Shown: positions 16,282 to 24,687, counted from the stretch's first letter. The stretch is 39,038 bases of DNA from Bacteroidales bacterium UBA5342 (GCA_002408065.1 DHQI01000070.1:29200-68237); one strand, 5' to 3'. Notes: generated by a model not told the origin, from the sequence alone. Program-made: numbers and translations.

Positions 16282-17601
16282 ATGATGAATTTAAAGACGA
16301 CCCCTTTCCCCTTTCGGGTAAACAAATTCCCTTTCTTTTACGGTTGGATAATTCTGATTGGCGGTACCCTAGGGGTGGTGATGAGCATCCCCGGACAAAC
16401 GATGGGTGTGTCCGTTTTTACCGATCATTTGATCGAAGCCCTCAAGATAGAACGCACCTCATTGAGCCTAGCCTATATGATAGGAACTATCAGCAGTGGC
16501 TTGCTCATTACCAAAGCGGGTAAATATTATGACAAATACGGCGCCCGCATCATGGCTATGCTGGCAGGCTTTATGTTGGGCCTGGTGCTTATCTACCTTT
16601 CTAAAATCGACATTATCACCTCCGGCTTATCGCAACTAATACCCGTTATCAAGCCTGAATACCTTAGCATTGCAGCTCTGGTCATTGGTTTCTTTGGTAT
16701 TCGTTTTTTCGGTCAGGGCATCCTGACGATGGTAAGTCGCAACATGGTGATGAAATGGTTTGAGGCACGCCGCGGCCTGGCCAATGCAATAATGGGCGTT
16801 TTTATCTCTTTCGGCTTCTCTTATGCCCCACGCCTTTTCAATCAGATGATAGACAACAAGGGCTGGCGCGGTGCCTGGCTTCAAATGGGCTTGATACTAG
16901 GAATTGCTTTTGTGTTTTTCGCCCTTGTCTTTTTTAGGGATAACGCCCGTGATTGTGGATTACAGCCCGATGGAAAATTAAAAACCAAACAAAAAAGCAA
17001 AAACACGCAGGCGACCATTAAACAATTCACTCTAAAAGAAGCTCTTCACCAATACTCTTTCTGGGTCTTCAACTTAACATTTGCCCTACATGCGCTTTTT
17101 ATCACCGCTCTGACCTTTCATATCGTATCACTCTTTGGCGAAGCTGGTTGGGATAGTAGCAAAGCCATTTCAGTCTTCTTACCGGCTTCTTTTGTGGCGG
17201 TTTCCATCAATTTCATTGGTGGATGGCTTAGCGATTACATCAAACTAAAATACCTACTTATACTGCACCTTTCCGGCATTATTATTTCCGGTATAGCGCT
17301 GACACAGCTAGCCAACTCATCAGCAGCTTATTGGTTCTTAGTGGCAGGATTTGGCATCTGTTCAGGTGTTTTCAGCATAATAAATACAGTCACCTTGCCC
17401 CGCTTTTTCGGCACTAAACATTTGGGAAGTATTTCCGGCTTTGCTATGAGCTGGACAGTGATTGCCAGTGCCATAGGCCCTTACATCTTCAGCCTTTCCT
17501 TAAAATATTCCGGTAGCTATACTATAAGTTTATTCGTTTGTATTAGCCTGGCGGTAGTACTTTTAATCCTAGGTATCAAAGCAAATAATGTGCAACAGTA
17601 A
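16282..17601 (+). CDS. MFS transporter, OFA (oxalate/formate antiporter)-like
   Basis: A 439-residue inner-membrane carrier with about twelve hydrophobic segments. The N-terminal FYGWIILIGGTLGVVMSIPGQ begins helix 1 as in OFA/monocarboxylate-type MFS proteins, and GKYYDKYGARIMAM is the MFS loop 2-3 motif (G-[K]-[YD]-R-G-R type). A cytoplasmic charged loop near residues 228-245 (KTKQKSKNTQ) divides the two six-helix halves. Substrate is unknown, possibly an organic anion. Two adjacent ATGs (16282, 16285) could serve as start. It follows the barrel gene closely, which suggests paired outer- and inner-membrane transport, but this is inference. Confidence 0.85.
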   Translation: MMNLKTTPFPFRVNKFPFFYGWIILIGGTLGVVMSIPGQTMGVSVFTDHLIEALKIERTSLSLAYMIGTISSGLLITKAGKYYDKYGARIMAMLAGFMLGLVLIYLSKIDIITSGLSQLIPVIKPEYLSIAALVIGFFGIRFFGQGILTMVSRNMVMKWFEARRGLANAIMGVFISFGFSYAPRLFNQMIDNKGWRGAWLQMGLILGIAFVFFALVFFRDNARDCGLQPDGKLKTKQKSKNTQATIKQFTLKEALHQYSFWVFNLTFALHALFITALTFHIVSLFGEAGWDSSKAISVFLPASFVAVSINFIGGWLSDYIKLKYLLILHLSGIIISGIALTQLANSSAAYWFLVAGFGICSGVFSIINTVTLPRFFGTKHLGSISGFAMSWTVIASAIGPYIFSLSLKYSGSYTISLFVCISLAVVLLILGIKANNVQQ

Positions 17602-17675
17602 ACAAACCGATGAGAGGTAAGACTGGCACTATGTAGAGACATTTATTAAAGAAACTAACAAATATACATTTTCAC

Positions 17676-18233
17676 ATGCCCCTAAATAGCCACATAGAAT
17701 ACCTCTATATCACCGCTATTTTTGTGCTTTTCTTTTTCCTTTTAAGGCTGTTAACAAAACAATATTTAGAAAAAAGAAATATTCGTAAGCGTTTCAAAAG
17801 AGGCACTAAGATGGAAAAGCGTGGTCGTGATTTTCTTATAAAACAGGGTTTTAAAATAGAACACGAACAATATGTAGCCCATCATGTTTTTTATGTGGAT
17901 AATAAAAAGGAAAGCATTGGTATAAAACCGGATTACATCGTCAGCAAAGACGGCAAAAGATATATTGTGGATGTTAAATCGGGTCATTCGGCCATATCGC
18001 TCAAAGATAAAGCCACCCGTCGCCAAATGCTGGAATACGACCATGCTATTCCTAACGATGGCATCTTTCTGCTCGATATGGAAAATGAACAGTTAAAACA
18101 TGTTGAATTTCGCTCGTGGAGAGATGGCAAGACTACCGACACGGATTCAGCTACCTACAAGCAGAAAAAACTCATCCTGCCACTAATCATTATAATCATC
18201 AGTTTACTTATTTTCATATCCTTTTTACGATGA
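17676..18233 (+). CDS. Membrane-anchored PD-(D/E)XK nuclease-like protein
   Basis: This 185-residue protein has a transmembrane helix at each end (about 10-27 and 165-183) around a soluble domain with the PD-(D/E)XK nuclease pattern: E47 in the first helix (MEKRGRDFLIKQGF), D86 in KPDYIV, D99-x-K101 in IVDVKSG, and Q117 in RRQMLEY, as in Cas4/RecB-type folds. Positive residues after the first helix and before the second place the domain in the cytoplasm with both ends outside. DNA or RNA cleavage is inferred from motifs only. Its stop overlaps the next start (ATGA at 18230-18233), so the pair is translationally coupled. I do not recognise a named family. Confidence 0.7.
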   Translation: MPLNSHIEYLYITAIFVLFFFLLRLLTKQYLEKRNIRKRFKRGTKMEKRGRDFLIKQGFKIEHEQYVAHHVFYVDNKKESIGIKPDYIVSKDGKRYIVDVKSGHSAISLKDKATRRQMLEYDHAIPNDGIFLLDMENEQLKHVEFRSWRDGKTTDTDSATYKQKKLILPLIIIIISLLIFISFLR

Positions 18234-18679
18234 AATACACCCAAGCAAAACAAGGACGCACCTTCATCCTCCGGCTGGAGCACGGCGATGTACTTACCGA
18301 CACCATTCAGGCTTTTGCCAAAGAGCAGAACATTAGCTCAGCGTATGTACAGGTTGTAGGTGGCGCAGAAGATCAAAGTAAAATTGTGGTAGGTCCTGTA
18401 GATGGCGCAGCAGCTAAACCGGAAAAACAATACCTGCACACGGATGGCGTGAGCGAAATGTTTGGCGTGGGAAGCATCTTCACTAATGAGAGCGGCGAAG
18501 CAAAACTTCACCTACACTCCTCCTTTGGTAGAGGGAATAAAACCTTGACAGGTTGCTGCTGGCCGGGTGTTGTGACCTGGCATATCGGGGAAGTGATTAT
18601 ACAGGAACTCATCACCGAAAAAGCTGGCCGGAAATTGAATGCTGAGAATGGTTTTGAACTATTGGAGATAGACGACTAA
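18230..18679 (+). CDS. PPC/DUF296 domain protein
   Basis: A 149-residue cytosolic protein consisting of one PPC (DUF296) domain, a fold found in plant AT-hook proteins and in stand-alone bacterial proteins of unknown function. The start ATG at 18230 overlaps the nuclease-like stop; a longer frame from 18116 runs inside that gene and is rejected. Conserved pieces are ISSAYVQVVGGAED (about 35-48), the KLHLHSSFG strand (H94, H96) and TGCCWPGVVTWHIGEVII (107-124). In most members the last motif is GGHL, completing a three-histidine metal site; here Cys110 stands at that His position. It may bind metal with a His/Cys set. The 3' end converges on the SDR gene, 13 bases away. Confidence 0.8.
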   Translation: MKYTQAKQGRTFILRLEHGDVLTDTIQAFAKEQNISSAYVQVVGGAEDQSKIVVGPVDGAAAKPEKQYLHTDGVSEMFGVGSIFTNESGEAKLHLHSSFGRGNKTLTGCCWPGVVTWHIGEVIIQELITEKAGRKLNAENGFELLEIDD

Positions 18680-18692
18680 ATCTGATGTCTTT

Positions 18693-19418
18693 TTAGTCAA
18701 AAGGCAGACCGGATCCGCGTCGGATATAAAAATGATCGATGGTTCCTTTTCCCTTTCGGGAAACAATAAATTCAACTATTTCGGCTATTTCTTCTACTTG
18801 AATCAGTTCTGTTGTATCAATATCCGGGCGCATTTCCTGTACCATCTCGGTATTCACCCCACCGGGAGAAATCAGGTGCACTTGTATGCCCAGAGGCTGA
18901 ACTTCTTTAGCTAAAACTTTAGTAAAACCCGTAAGAGCATGCTTTGACGAAGCGTAAGCTGCCTGGTTAGCATAACCTTTAAAACCAACCACAGAACTGA
19001 TATTTATTATTATAGGTTTCGTGCTATTCTGTAAATGCTCTACGGCCGCTTTACTAATAAAAAAAGGCGCCCGGGCATTTAGCGCAAAGGTTTTGTCCCA
19101 AACATCTATAGAGGTTTCACTGACTTTCAGGGCACTGGCATAACCTGCATTATTAACAAGTAAATCCAATTGTCCGTATTCTTGTATTACGGCTGCTACT
19201 ACTGCTTCAGCACTTTCGGGCAAAGACAAATCAATAGCCTTATAAGCACAATTGACGCCTAAACCCGAGACTTCCCGGCTTACTTTTTCCAAAGCATTCA
19301 CATCACGCCCAACAATAAACACATCGTAGTGGCAAGCTGCCAATTTCAGTGCGATGCCTTTACCAATCCCTTTACTAGCACCGGTGACTAAGGCTATTTT
19401 TTTAGATTCTTCCATCAT
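18693..19418 (-). CDS. Short-chain dehydrogenase/reductase (FabG-like)
   Basis: This 241-residue NAD(P)-dependent oxidoreductase has the complete SDR set: the Rossmann loop TGASKGIGKG (about 14-23), NNAGYA (about 89-94), the catalytic Ser in NISSVVG (about 143), and YASSK with Tyr and Lys (about 157-161), followed by PGGVNTEM. It resembles 3-oxoacyl-ACP reductase but the substrate cannot be read from sequence. Two adjacent ATGs at 19416-19418 and 19413-19415 could both serve as start. It is the last gene of a minus-strand run and starts 3 bases after the YchJ stop. Confidence 0.88.
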   Translation of the reverse strand: MMEESKKIALVTGASKGIGKGIALKLAACHYDVFIVGRDVNALEKVSREVSGLGVNCAYKAIDLSLPESAEAVVAAVIQEYGQLDLLVNNAGYASALKVSETSIDVWDKTFALNARAPFFISKAAVEHLQNSTKPIIINISSVVGFKGYANQAAYASSKHALTGFTKVLAKEVQPLGIQVHLISPGGVNTEMVQEMRPDIDTTELIQVEEIAEIVEFIVSRKGKGTIDHFYIRRGSGLPFD

Positions 19419-19420
19419 AG

Positions 19421-19810
19421 TTATTTGTGTTCACCGCTTTTGTAATACCAAATCCCCTTATCTTTTACAAAGTAGGAATTTTCATGTATGCATTGTGGAC
19501 GACCATTTTCCAGATAAGTGGCTTTAAATTCCACCCACCCTTCGGTATCTGTTTCTTTGCCGGCCTTGCTACTTACTATTTGTAGCCCCATCCAAGTGAC
19601 GGATTTTGCAAAATTCAGAATATTCTTTTTATCCCTCAGTGGCCGTGTCGATTTATGATGACTACGCATCAAATAATTAATATCTGCCAACACAAAGGCT
19701 GAATAGCGTGAACGCATCAAAGCTTCAGCCGTTTTAGCCGCCTGCTCTCCTTTATGAATCGGCGCACAACATTGTGGATATTCTTTTCCGGATTTACAAG
19801 GACAGGTCAT
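19421..19810 (-). CDS. YchJ family protein (SEC-C motif plus NTF2-like domain)
   Basis: A 129-residue cytosolic protein of the YchJ/UPF0225 family. The N terminus CPCKSGKEYPQCC (residues 3-15) is a SEC-C-like zinc-binding motif, and ALMRSRYSAFV followed by a C-terminal NTF2-like fold ending in GIWYYKSG is the family pattern. The biochemical role is unknown. It overlaps no neighbour but is packed tightly between the SDR and the VanZ-like gene. Confidence 0.9.
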   Translation of the reverse strand: MTCPCKSGKEYPQCCAPIHKGEQAAKTAEALMRSRYSAFVLADINYLMRSHHKSTRPLRDKKNILNFAKSVTWMGLQIVSSKAGKETDTEGWVEFKATYLENGRPQCIHENSYFVKDKGIWYYKSGEHK

Positions 19811-19815
19811 ATCTT

Positions 19816-20220
19816 TCAGGATTTCTTGAAGATTTTATTCCAAAACAGAATCAGCTTCTCTCCTATTTTATAAGTCAATAAGCCAAGTAGCACGCCAGCT
19901 ACATCGGCTACAAAATCCCAAAGTTCGGCCGCTCGGTCGGGAGTCAGTGCAAACTGCAGTAGTTCGATAAAAGCACCATATGCCGAGGCAATAACAAATG
20001 TATAGAGAAAAGCTTTTTCAGTAAGTTTTGGATGGCGTTTTTGCAACTTAAATCCAAAAACCATGGTCCAAGCTAAAGGAACATACATCAATATATGGAC
20101 GAGCTTATCTAAGCCAATGATGGGTTGCTCCACCTTTGGAAAAGTCTGACCTGGCAGCAAACATAAAACAATGATGATTGCTGCTATGATATAGGATTTC
20201 AGAAGAGCGCGATGAAACAT
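19816..20220 (-). CDS. VanZ-like membrane protein
   Basis: The product is about 134 residues with four hydrophobic segments (near 10-25, 40-60, 68-88 and 98-118 from the chosen start). Typical VanZ-family elements are LDKLVHILMYVPLA after the first helix and FIELLQ followed by ELWDFVADVAGVLLG, where conserved charged residues lie inside the membrane. I start it at the ATG at 20218-20220; the longer frame runs into the upstream transporter-like gene. Family function is unclear; VanZ itself confers low-level teicoplanin resistance, which should not be assumed here. It sits 23 bases after the SpmA/B gene. Confidence 0.8.
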   Translation of the reverse strand: MFHRALLKSYIIAAIIIVLCLLPGQTFPKVEQPIIGLDKLVHILMYVPLAWTMVFGFKLQKRHPKLTEKAFLYTFVIASAYGAFIELLQFALTPDRAAELWDFVADVAGVLLGLLTYKIGEKLILFWNKIFKKS

Positions 20221-20243
20221 AATGAAAGTGTCTTGAGTTATTA

Positions 20244-21476
20244 TTATCCGAAAAACAAATAAGCTATTAATATCGCTGCGATAATACCTACAAAGTCCGC
20301 AATTAATCCGCACTGAATAGCATAACGGGTCTTTTTAATACCCACCGAACCAAAATAGACGGCAATAATATAAAATGTAGTATCTGTAGCACCTTGCACA
20401 CAACTGGCTACTCGCCCTACAAAAGAGTCGGCACCATGAGTCGTCATTGCATCCACCATCATACCACGTGCACCGCTACCACTGAGGGGTTTCATCATAG
20501 CAGTAGGCAGGGCTTCTACGAAATTCGTATCCACATTTAATGCAATTAACACATATTTCACTCCCCCAATAAACATATCCATAGCGCCAGAAGCACGAAA
20601 AGCAGCGATAGCCACTAGGATAGCGACCAAGTAGGGAATAATGCCTATTGCAATCTTAAAGCCATCCTTTGCCCCCTCGATAAAAGCCTCGTAGACATTG
20701 ATCTTTTTGCGTACAGCAAGTAAAATAAATAAGATAATAATGGAAAACAAAATCACATTAGCAGCCGTCTGCGAAACTATCTTCACCTGCTCGGGCTCTA
20801 ACTGAGCAATGCCCCAGATAATAAAAATCACCAAGGCCAGAAGTCCGCCCAGATAAGCCATCACCACCTTGTTAAATAGATTAATGCGCTGATAAATTGC
20901 CACCGATATCAAACCAGCTAGTGTAGAAAAAAAAGTGGCTAATAAAATCGGAATAAAAATATCAGTAGGATCAACTGCCCCCAGTTGCGCACGATATACC
21001 ATAATACTAACCGGGATAATAGTCAAGCCGGAAGTATTGAGGACCAAAAACATAATCATAGCATTACTGGCAGTGTCCTTGGTTTTATTGCTCTCCTGCA
21101 TCTCCTTCATAGCCTTAAGGCCAATGGGAGTCGCAGCATTATCAAGCCCCAACATATTAGCCGCTATATTCATCGTAATAGAAGCATAGGCCGGGTGATT
21201 CTTTCCTAATTCAGGAAATAGTTTTTGCAAAAAAGGGGACAGCAAGCGCGATAAACCGTTGATAGCGCCACCTTTCTCACCCACCTTTAAGATACCTAAC
21301 CAAAGCGTCAATACTCCGGTCAGTCCCAATGAAATCTCAAAACCCGTTTTAGCAGAATCAAACACGCCAGACATCATCGCCGGGAACACCTCAAAATTTC
21401 CAAAGAAAATAAGCTGTATCAAACCGACCACAAAGGCGATTAAAAAGAATCCTATCCAGATATAATTGAGAACCAC
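20244..21476 (-). CDS. Nucleoside recognition (Gate) domain protein, SpmA-SpmB fusion
   Basis: A 410-residue membrane protein with about ten hydrophobic segments. The two halves each contain a Gate/nucleoside-recognition domain corresponding to SpmA and SpmB of Bacillus, where they act in spore core dehydration; in Bacteroidota the two are commonly fused and the role is unknown. NMLGLDNAATPIGLKAM (about 110-126) is the SpmA signature, and SGSGARGMMVDAMTTHG (about 330-346) with QGATDTTFYIIAVYFGSVG marks the SpmB half. It starts with GTG at 21474-21476; MVLNYIW is the usual family N terminus. The start lies 4 bases from a tandem/inverted repeat. Confidence 0.88.
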   Translation of the reverse strand: MVLNYIWIGFFLIAFVVGLIQLIFFGNFEVFPAMMSGVFDSAKTGFEISLGLTGVLTLWLGILKVGEKGGAINGLSRLLSPFLQKLFPELGKNHPAYASITMNIAANMLGLDNAATPIGLKAMKEMQESNKTKDTASNAMIMFLVLNTSGLTIIPVSIMVYRAQLGAVDPTDIFIPILLATFFSTLAGLISVAIYQRINLFNKVVMAYLGGLLALVIFIIWGIAQLEPEQVKIVSQTAANVILFSIIILFILLAVRKKINVYEAFIEGAKDGFKIAIGIIPYLVAILVAIAAFRASGAMDMFIGGVKYVLIALNVDTNFVEALPTAMMKPLSGSGARGMMVDAMTTHGADSFVGRVASCVQGATDTTFYIIAVYFGSVGIKKTRYAIQCGLIADFVGIIAAILIAYLFFG

Positions 21477-21483
21477 TTTTTTT

Positions 21484-21550
21484 AATTACGAATTGGGAAT
21501 TACGAATTGGGAATTACGAATTACGAGTGATAATTTCGTAATTCGTAATT
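21484..21550. repeat. Tandem AATTACGAATTGGG repeat and 15-base inverted repeat
   Basis: A 14-base unit AATTACGAATTGGG occurs twice in tandem (21484-21497, 21498-21511), then AATTACGAATTACGA (21512-21526) pairs perfectly with TCGTAATTCGTAATT (21536-21550) across a 9-base loop. A further TTCGTAATT word runs into the OmpH stop codon (21564-21566). It fills the whole gap between OmpH and SpmA/B, and on the minus strand would fold into a strong hairpin just before the GTG start. Confidence 0.75.
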
Positions 21551-21563
21551 CTAAAATTCGTAA

Positions 21564-22160
21564 TTATTTTTCGGCGTATTTTTCGTTCAGTGCAGTAAGA
21601 ATAGGCGCTGTAATGTTGTAGCCCGAACCAGCCAGGAGCACAGTACCTATACCACCTGTTTGGGTATAAATCATTTCGTATTTAGCTTCCTGATTGTATT
21701 CTTTCACATAACCGGTAATGGCTTCCATCACTTGTTCGTTAAGGTCTTGCTGTTTCAATGCCAACTCATTAGACAAACGCTGTTGCATTTCTTCCAGCTT
21801 TTGTTGCTCACCTAATAAACGCTGTTGCTCGCTCTGAGCACGCTCCATGGTTAAGAATCCGTTATTTTCTACTTTACGTTGAAAAGTCGCCATTTCGCCT
21901 TCCAATTTTCGCGCTTTAGCGGTCAGATCTGTACGTGCATCTTCTTGTTGTTTCATTAGCTCTTCGTTCAAGTCAATAGCTAACTGATAATTCATAATTA
22001 TAGAATCAATGTTAACATAAGCCACAGGTAAATGCTGACAAGAAGTAGAATCACTTGGCGGTGCACTTACATTATCATTTGTACTTTGGGGATGTAAAAT
22101 CCACACTAATACAAACGCTACAATAATCACAATATTGGATACTAAATTGAAAATCTTCAT
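21564..22160 (-). CDS. OmpH/Skp family periplasmic chaperone
   Basis: A 198-residue exported protein. It has an N-terminal transmembrane or signal segment (about 8-24), then VAYVNIDSIIMNY (about 46-58), the characteristic first strand of OmpH/Skp, followed by a long coiled coil (about 62-160) that makes the tentacles, and a C-terminal strand region. Skp binds unfolded outer-membrane proteins. The absence of a clear cleavage site or lipobox suggests a membrane anchor. A TATATTTG element lies upstream. Proteins of this type usually sit by bamA; here the neighbour is SpmA/B. Confidence 0.85.
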   Translation of the reverse strand: MKIFNLVSNIVIIVAFVLVWILHPQSTNDNVSAPPSDSTSCQHLPVAYVNIDSIIMNYQLAIDLNEELMKQQEDARTDLTAKARKLEGEMATFQRKVENNGFLTMERAQSEQQRLLGEQQKLEEMQQRLSNELALKQQDLNEQVMEAITGYVKEYNQEAKYEMIYTQTGGIGTVLLAGSGYNITAPILTALNEKYAEK

Positions 22161-22209
22161 TCTAAATTCGATTTTATTTGCTTTTGATTTATAATTATTT
22201 TGATTTTTG

Positions 22210-22217
22210 CAAATATA
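22210..22217 (-). promoter_or_regulatory. Possible -7 element for the OmpH/Skp gene
   Basis: TATATTTG (minus strand) matches TAnnTTTG and lies about 50 bases before the ATG. No TTG at the expected distance upstream was found. Confidence 0.4.
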
Positions 22218-22394
22218 TCATAATGTGTGGGATTTTTAGTATTTCCCCCTCTATTTTATAGTAATGTTATAAGCTTGAATACCCCAAAGGACTTAAGTGG
22301 CAATAGAGACGATGACTCCCAAAGCATCTGATGTGTCTTAGATCTAAAAAATCATTCTTTTCAAACAAAACAAACAAATTGACCAGTGTTTTTG

Positions 22395-22402
22395 TACTTT
22401 TG
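22395..22402 (+). promoter_or_regulatory. -7 element for the ClC channel gene
   Basis: TACTTTTG followed by CGGCC is a typical Bacteroidota start-region word, 30 bases before the ATG. The nearest TTG (22379-22381) is too close (13 bases) to be the partner. Confidence 0.45.
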
Positions 22403-22431
22403 CGGCCATAAAGCCTCAAGGCAAATTATTT

Positions 22432-24186
22432 ATGAAGAAATTTTTTGACAACTCAATAAACCATCTCAAAGCCAACAATCAGAACCTACTGATATTATTG
22501 AGCATAGCGATAGGTATCACCACATCTACTGTTGCATTTATACTCAAATCGGCCGTGCACCACACCCACGAATTTGTGATGCACTATTCTAAGGGACACG
22601 GCAATTATCTGTTTGTTATTTTTCCGCTTATTGGTATTATTCTTACCATTCTTTTTGTCAAATATGTAATCAAGGATGATATTTCTCACGGTGTATCTAA
22701 AATCCTGTATTCCATATCAAAAAAGCAAGGTCGTTTCAAAAAACACAACACTTGGTCATCAGTTATTTCCAGTATTCTGACCATCGGTTTTGGTGGTTCG
22801 GTAGGAGCCGAGGCCCCTATTGTGCTGACTGGTGCTTCTATCGGTTCACGCTTGGGACGCGCCTTTAAACTTAATCACAAAACACTGATCATGTTAGTTG
22901 GGTGTGGTTCGGCAGGAGCCATTGCCGGCATCTTTAAAGCCCCTATCGCAGGTCTTGTTTTCACCTTAGAGGTATTAATGATAGACCTTACCATGGCCTC
23001 ATTAGTACCACTATTAATTTCTTCGGTCACTTCTGCTTCATTAGCCTATTTATTGCAAGGTGATGCCGCTCATTTCAACTTTTCACAGAGTGCTCCATTC
23101 GAGCTGACGACCATTCCTTTCTTTATTGTCGTGGGGATAGCTACCGGTATTCTCTCGGTTTATTTTTCACGCCAACTAAGCAAGACAGAAGGACGATTGG
23201 CTAACATTAAATCTCCGGCTAAACGTCTCGCCATAGGTGGAATCATTTTGTCCTGCTTAATATTTTTATTCCCTGCACTCTATGGAGAAGGCTACGGCAC
23301 TATATCCATCTTGTTGTCAGACAACTTTCAAGACATCACTCAAAACACACTCATCCAAAATATTAACAATGAATGGTTAATCTTCGCCTATGTTTTAGCC
23401 ATACTCTTACTCAAAGTTTTTGCGACATCCATCACTACAGGCATTGGAGGTGTGGGAGGTGTTTTTGCACCGACACTTTTTATGGGAGCCATCTCCGGTT
23501 TTTTGGTCGCTTTTGTGTTTAACCAACTGGGTTTTGACCTTTCATATAGCAACTTTGTATTGGTAGGCATGGCTGGCATGATGGCTGGGGTAATGCACGC
23601 CCCCCTTACCGGGATATTTCTTATTGCCGAATTAACAGGCGGTTACGGCCTAATTTTACCGCTAATGATGGCTGCGGTAATATCCTACATAACGATTAAA
23701 TATTACGAACCTCACAGCATTTATCACAAACGCTTGGCACAACGTGGAGAGCTTTTGACACACCATAAGGACAAAACCGTTTTGACCCTGATGAAACTGC
23801 ATTCAGTGATAGAAACAGACTTGGATCCAATAGCTCCTGAAGCCACATTGGGCGAATTGGTTAAAGTCATTTCTAAATCGAAACGTAATATTTTCCCCGT
23901 CATCGATAAGGATCAACACCTGCACGGCATCGTATTGCTCGACGACATCCGTAACCTGATGTTCCGCCCCGAAAAATATGACAAATTCCAAGTGACTCAG
24001 CTTATGAGCCGCCCGCCAGCCATAGTAGAAACCTCAGATGCTATGGAAAGTGTGATGTACAAATTTGAACAAAGTGGCGCCTGGAATTTACCCGTGGTAG
24101 AAAACGAAAAATACGTTGGTTTTATCTCTAAATCCCGTATCTTCAATGCTTACCGTAAAGTTTTGGTACACTATTCCGATGAATAG
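22432..24186 (+). CDS. ClC-family chloride channel/antiporter with C-terminal CBS domains
   Basis: This 584-residue inner-membrane protein has the ClC core (about 1-425, roughly ten to eleven hydrophobic segments) and a cytoplasmic CBS pair (about 445-580). GGSVGAEAP (121-129) holds the gating Glu (E127), and GGVGGVFAPTLFMGA (about 338-352) is the GxFxP filter motif. The first filter motif, usually GSGIP, reads SHGVS here (about 85-89), so anion selectivity could differ. CBS domains usually bind adenine nucleotides. It stands alone, with no obvious partner. The call to ClC is firm; channel or H+/Cl- exchanger cannot be told. Confidence 0.9.
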   Translation: MKKFFDNSINHLKANNQNLLILLSIAIGITTSTVAFILKSAVHHTHEFVMHYSKGHGNYLFVIFPLIGIILTILFVKYVIKDDISHGVSKILYSISKKQGRFKKHNTWSSVISSILTIGFGGSVGAEAPIVLTGASIGSRLGRAFKLNHKTLIMLVGCGSAGAIAGIFKAPIAGLVFTLEVLMIDLTMASLVPLLISSVTSASLAYLLQGDAAHFNFSQSAPFELTTIPFFIVVGIATGILSVYFSRQLSKTEGRLANIKSPAKRLAIGGIILSCLIFLFPALYGEGYGTISILLSDNFQDITQNTLIQNINNEWLIFAYVLAILLLKVFATSITTGIGGVGGVFAPTLFMGAISGFLVAFVFNQLGFDLSYSNFVLVGMAGMMAGVMHAPLTGIFLIAELTGGYGLILPLMMAAVISYITIKYYEPHSIYHKRLAQRGELLTHHKDKTVLTLMKLHSVIETDLDPIAPEATLGELVKVISKSKRNIFPVIDKDQHLHGIVLLDDIRNLMFRPEKYDKFQVTQLMSRPPAIVETSDAMESVMYKFEQSGAWNLPVVENEKYVGFISKSRIFNAYRKVLVHYSDE

Positions 24187-24406
24187 ACTACTTTAATCAC
24201 CAAAGCCTTACACTACAACCCCCCTTTCTTTAACTCAGAATAATGATATACAAAGACTCAATAACCTTGTCTTGGATAATGCACTTTTTGCAACATCTAG
24301 CTTTTTTATAAGAAGGACCTATCGCATCGCTTTAGCCAAACTGTAACCTAAGTCACACAAAACTTGCTTTCAGAAGATTACCCCATATTATACCAATTCT
24401 ATTTCT

Positions 24407-24414
24407 TATTTTTG
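24407..24414 (+). promoter_or_regulatory. -7 element for the small membrane protein gene
   Basis: TATTTTTG, 19 bases before the ATG at 24433, matches TAnnTTTG. The upstream half is not evident. Confidence 0.4.
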
Positions 24415-24432
24415 TCAACTAAAGAAAGAAAA

Positions 24433-24687
24433 ATGGATATTTCAAATTTCAAGGACGTAGAAGTCAAAAAAGGAGCCGGACTAAAAACAATTTTTAATGG
24501 TAAACAATTTCGTCGCACCATCATTTTTATGCTTATTGGTGCCGTAGCAGGTTTTGCCTATTTCTACTATACCGAAGGACAACATATGGAAGTGTTAGCA
24601 TCACAAGACATCTTCAAAAGTGCAGCTTTAGGAGCACTCTTTGGAATTTTCATCAGCAACAGCCCCTGTGCAAGGGGAGCTTGCTAA
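24433..24687 (+). CDS. Small two-helix membrane protein with CxxxxC tail
   Basis: An 84-residue protein from the ATG at 24433. It has two hydrophobic helices (about 28-46 and 62-75) and ends SNSPCARGAC, with C79 and C84 at the extreme C terminus. The pattern recalls small Bacteroidota DUF6132-type proteins, but I cannot confirm the family. A longer frame upstream from 24364 covers non-coding DNA and is not used; a TAnnTTTG element lies within that stretch. Its stop overlaps the stop of the convergent oxidoreductase by a few bases. A role in thiol chemistry or metal binding is possible but unproven. Confidence 0.6.
   Translation: MDISNFKDVEVKKGAGLKTIFNGKQFRRTIIFMLIGAVAGFAYFYYTEGQHMEVLASQDIFKSAALGALFGIFISNSPCARGAC

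Noticed and set aside
17766..18044. 92-residue frame opposite the nuclease-like gene
   Set aside because: It mirrors a well-supported coding region and shows no family features.
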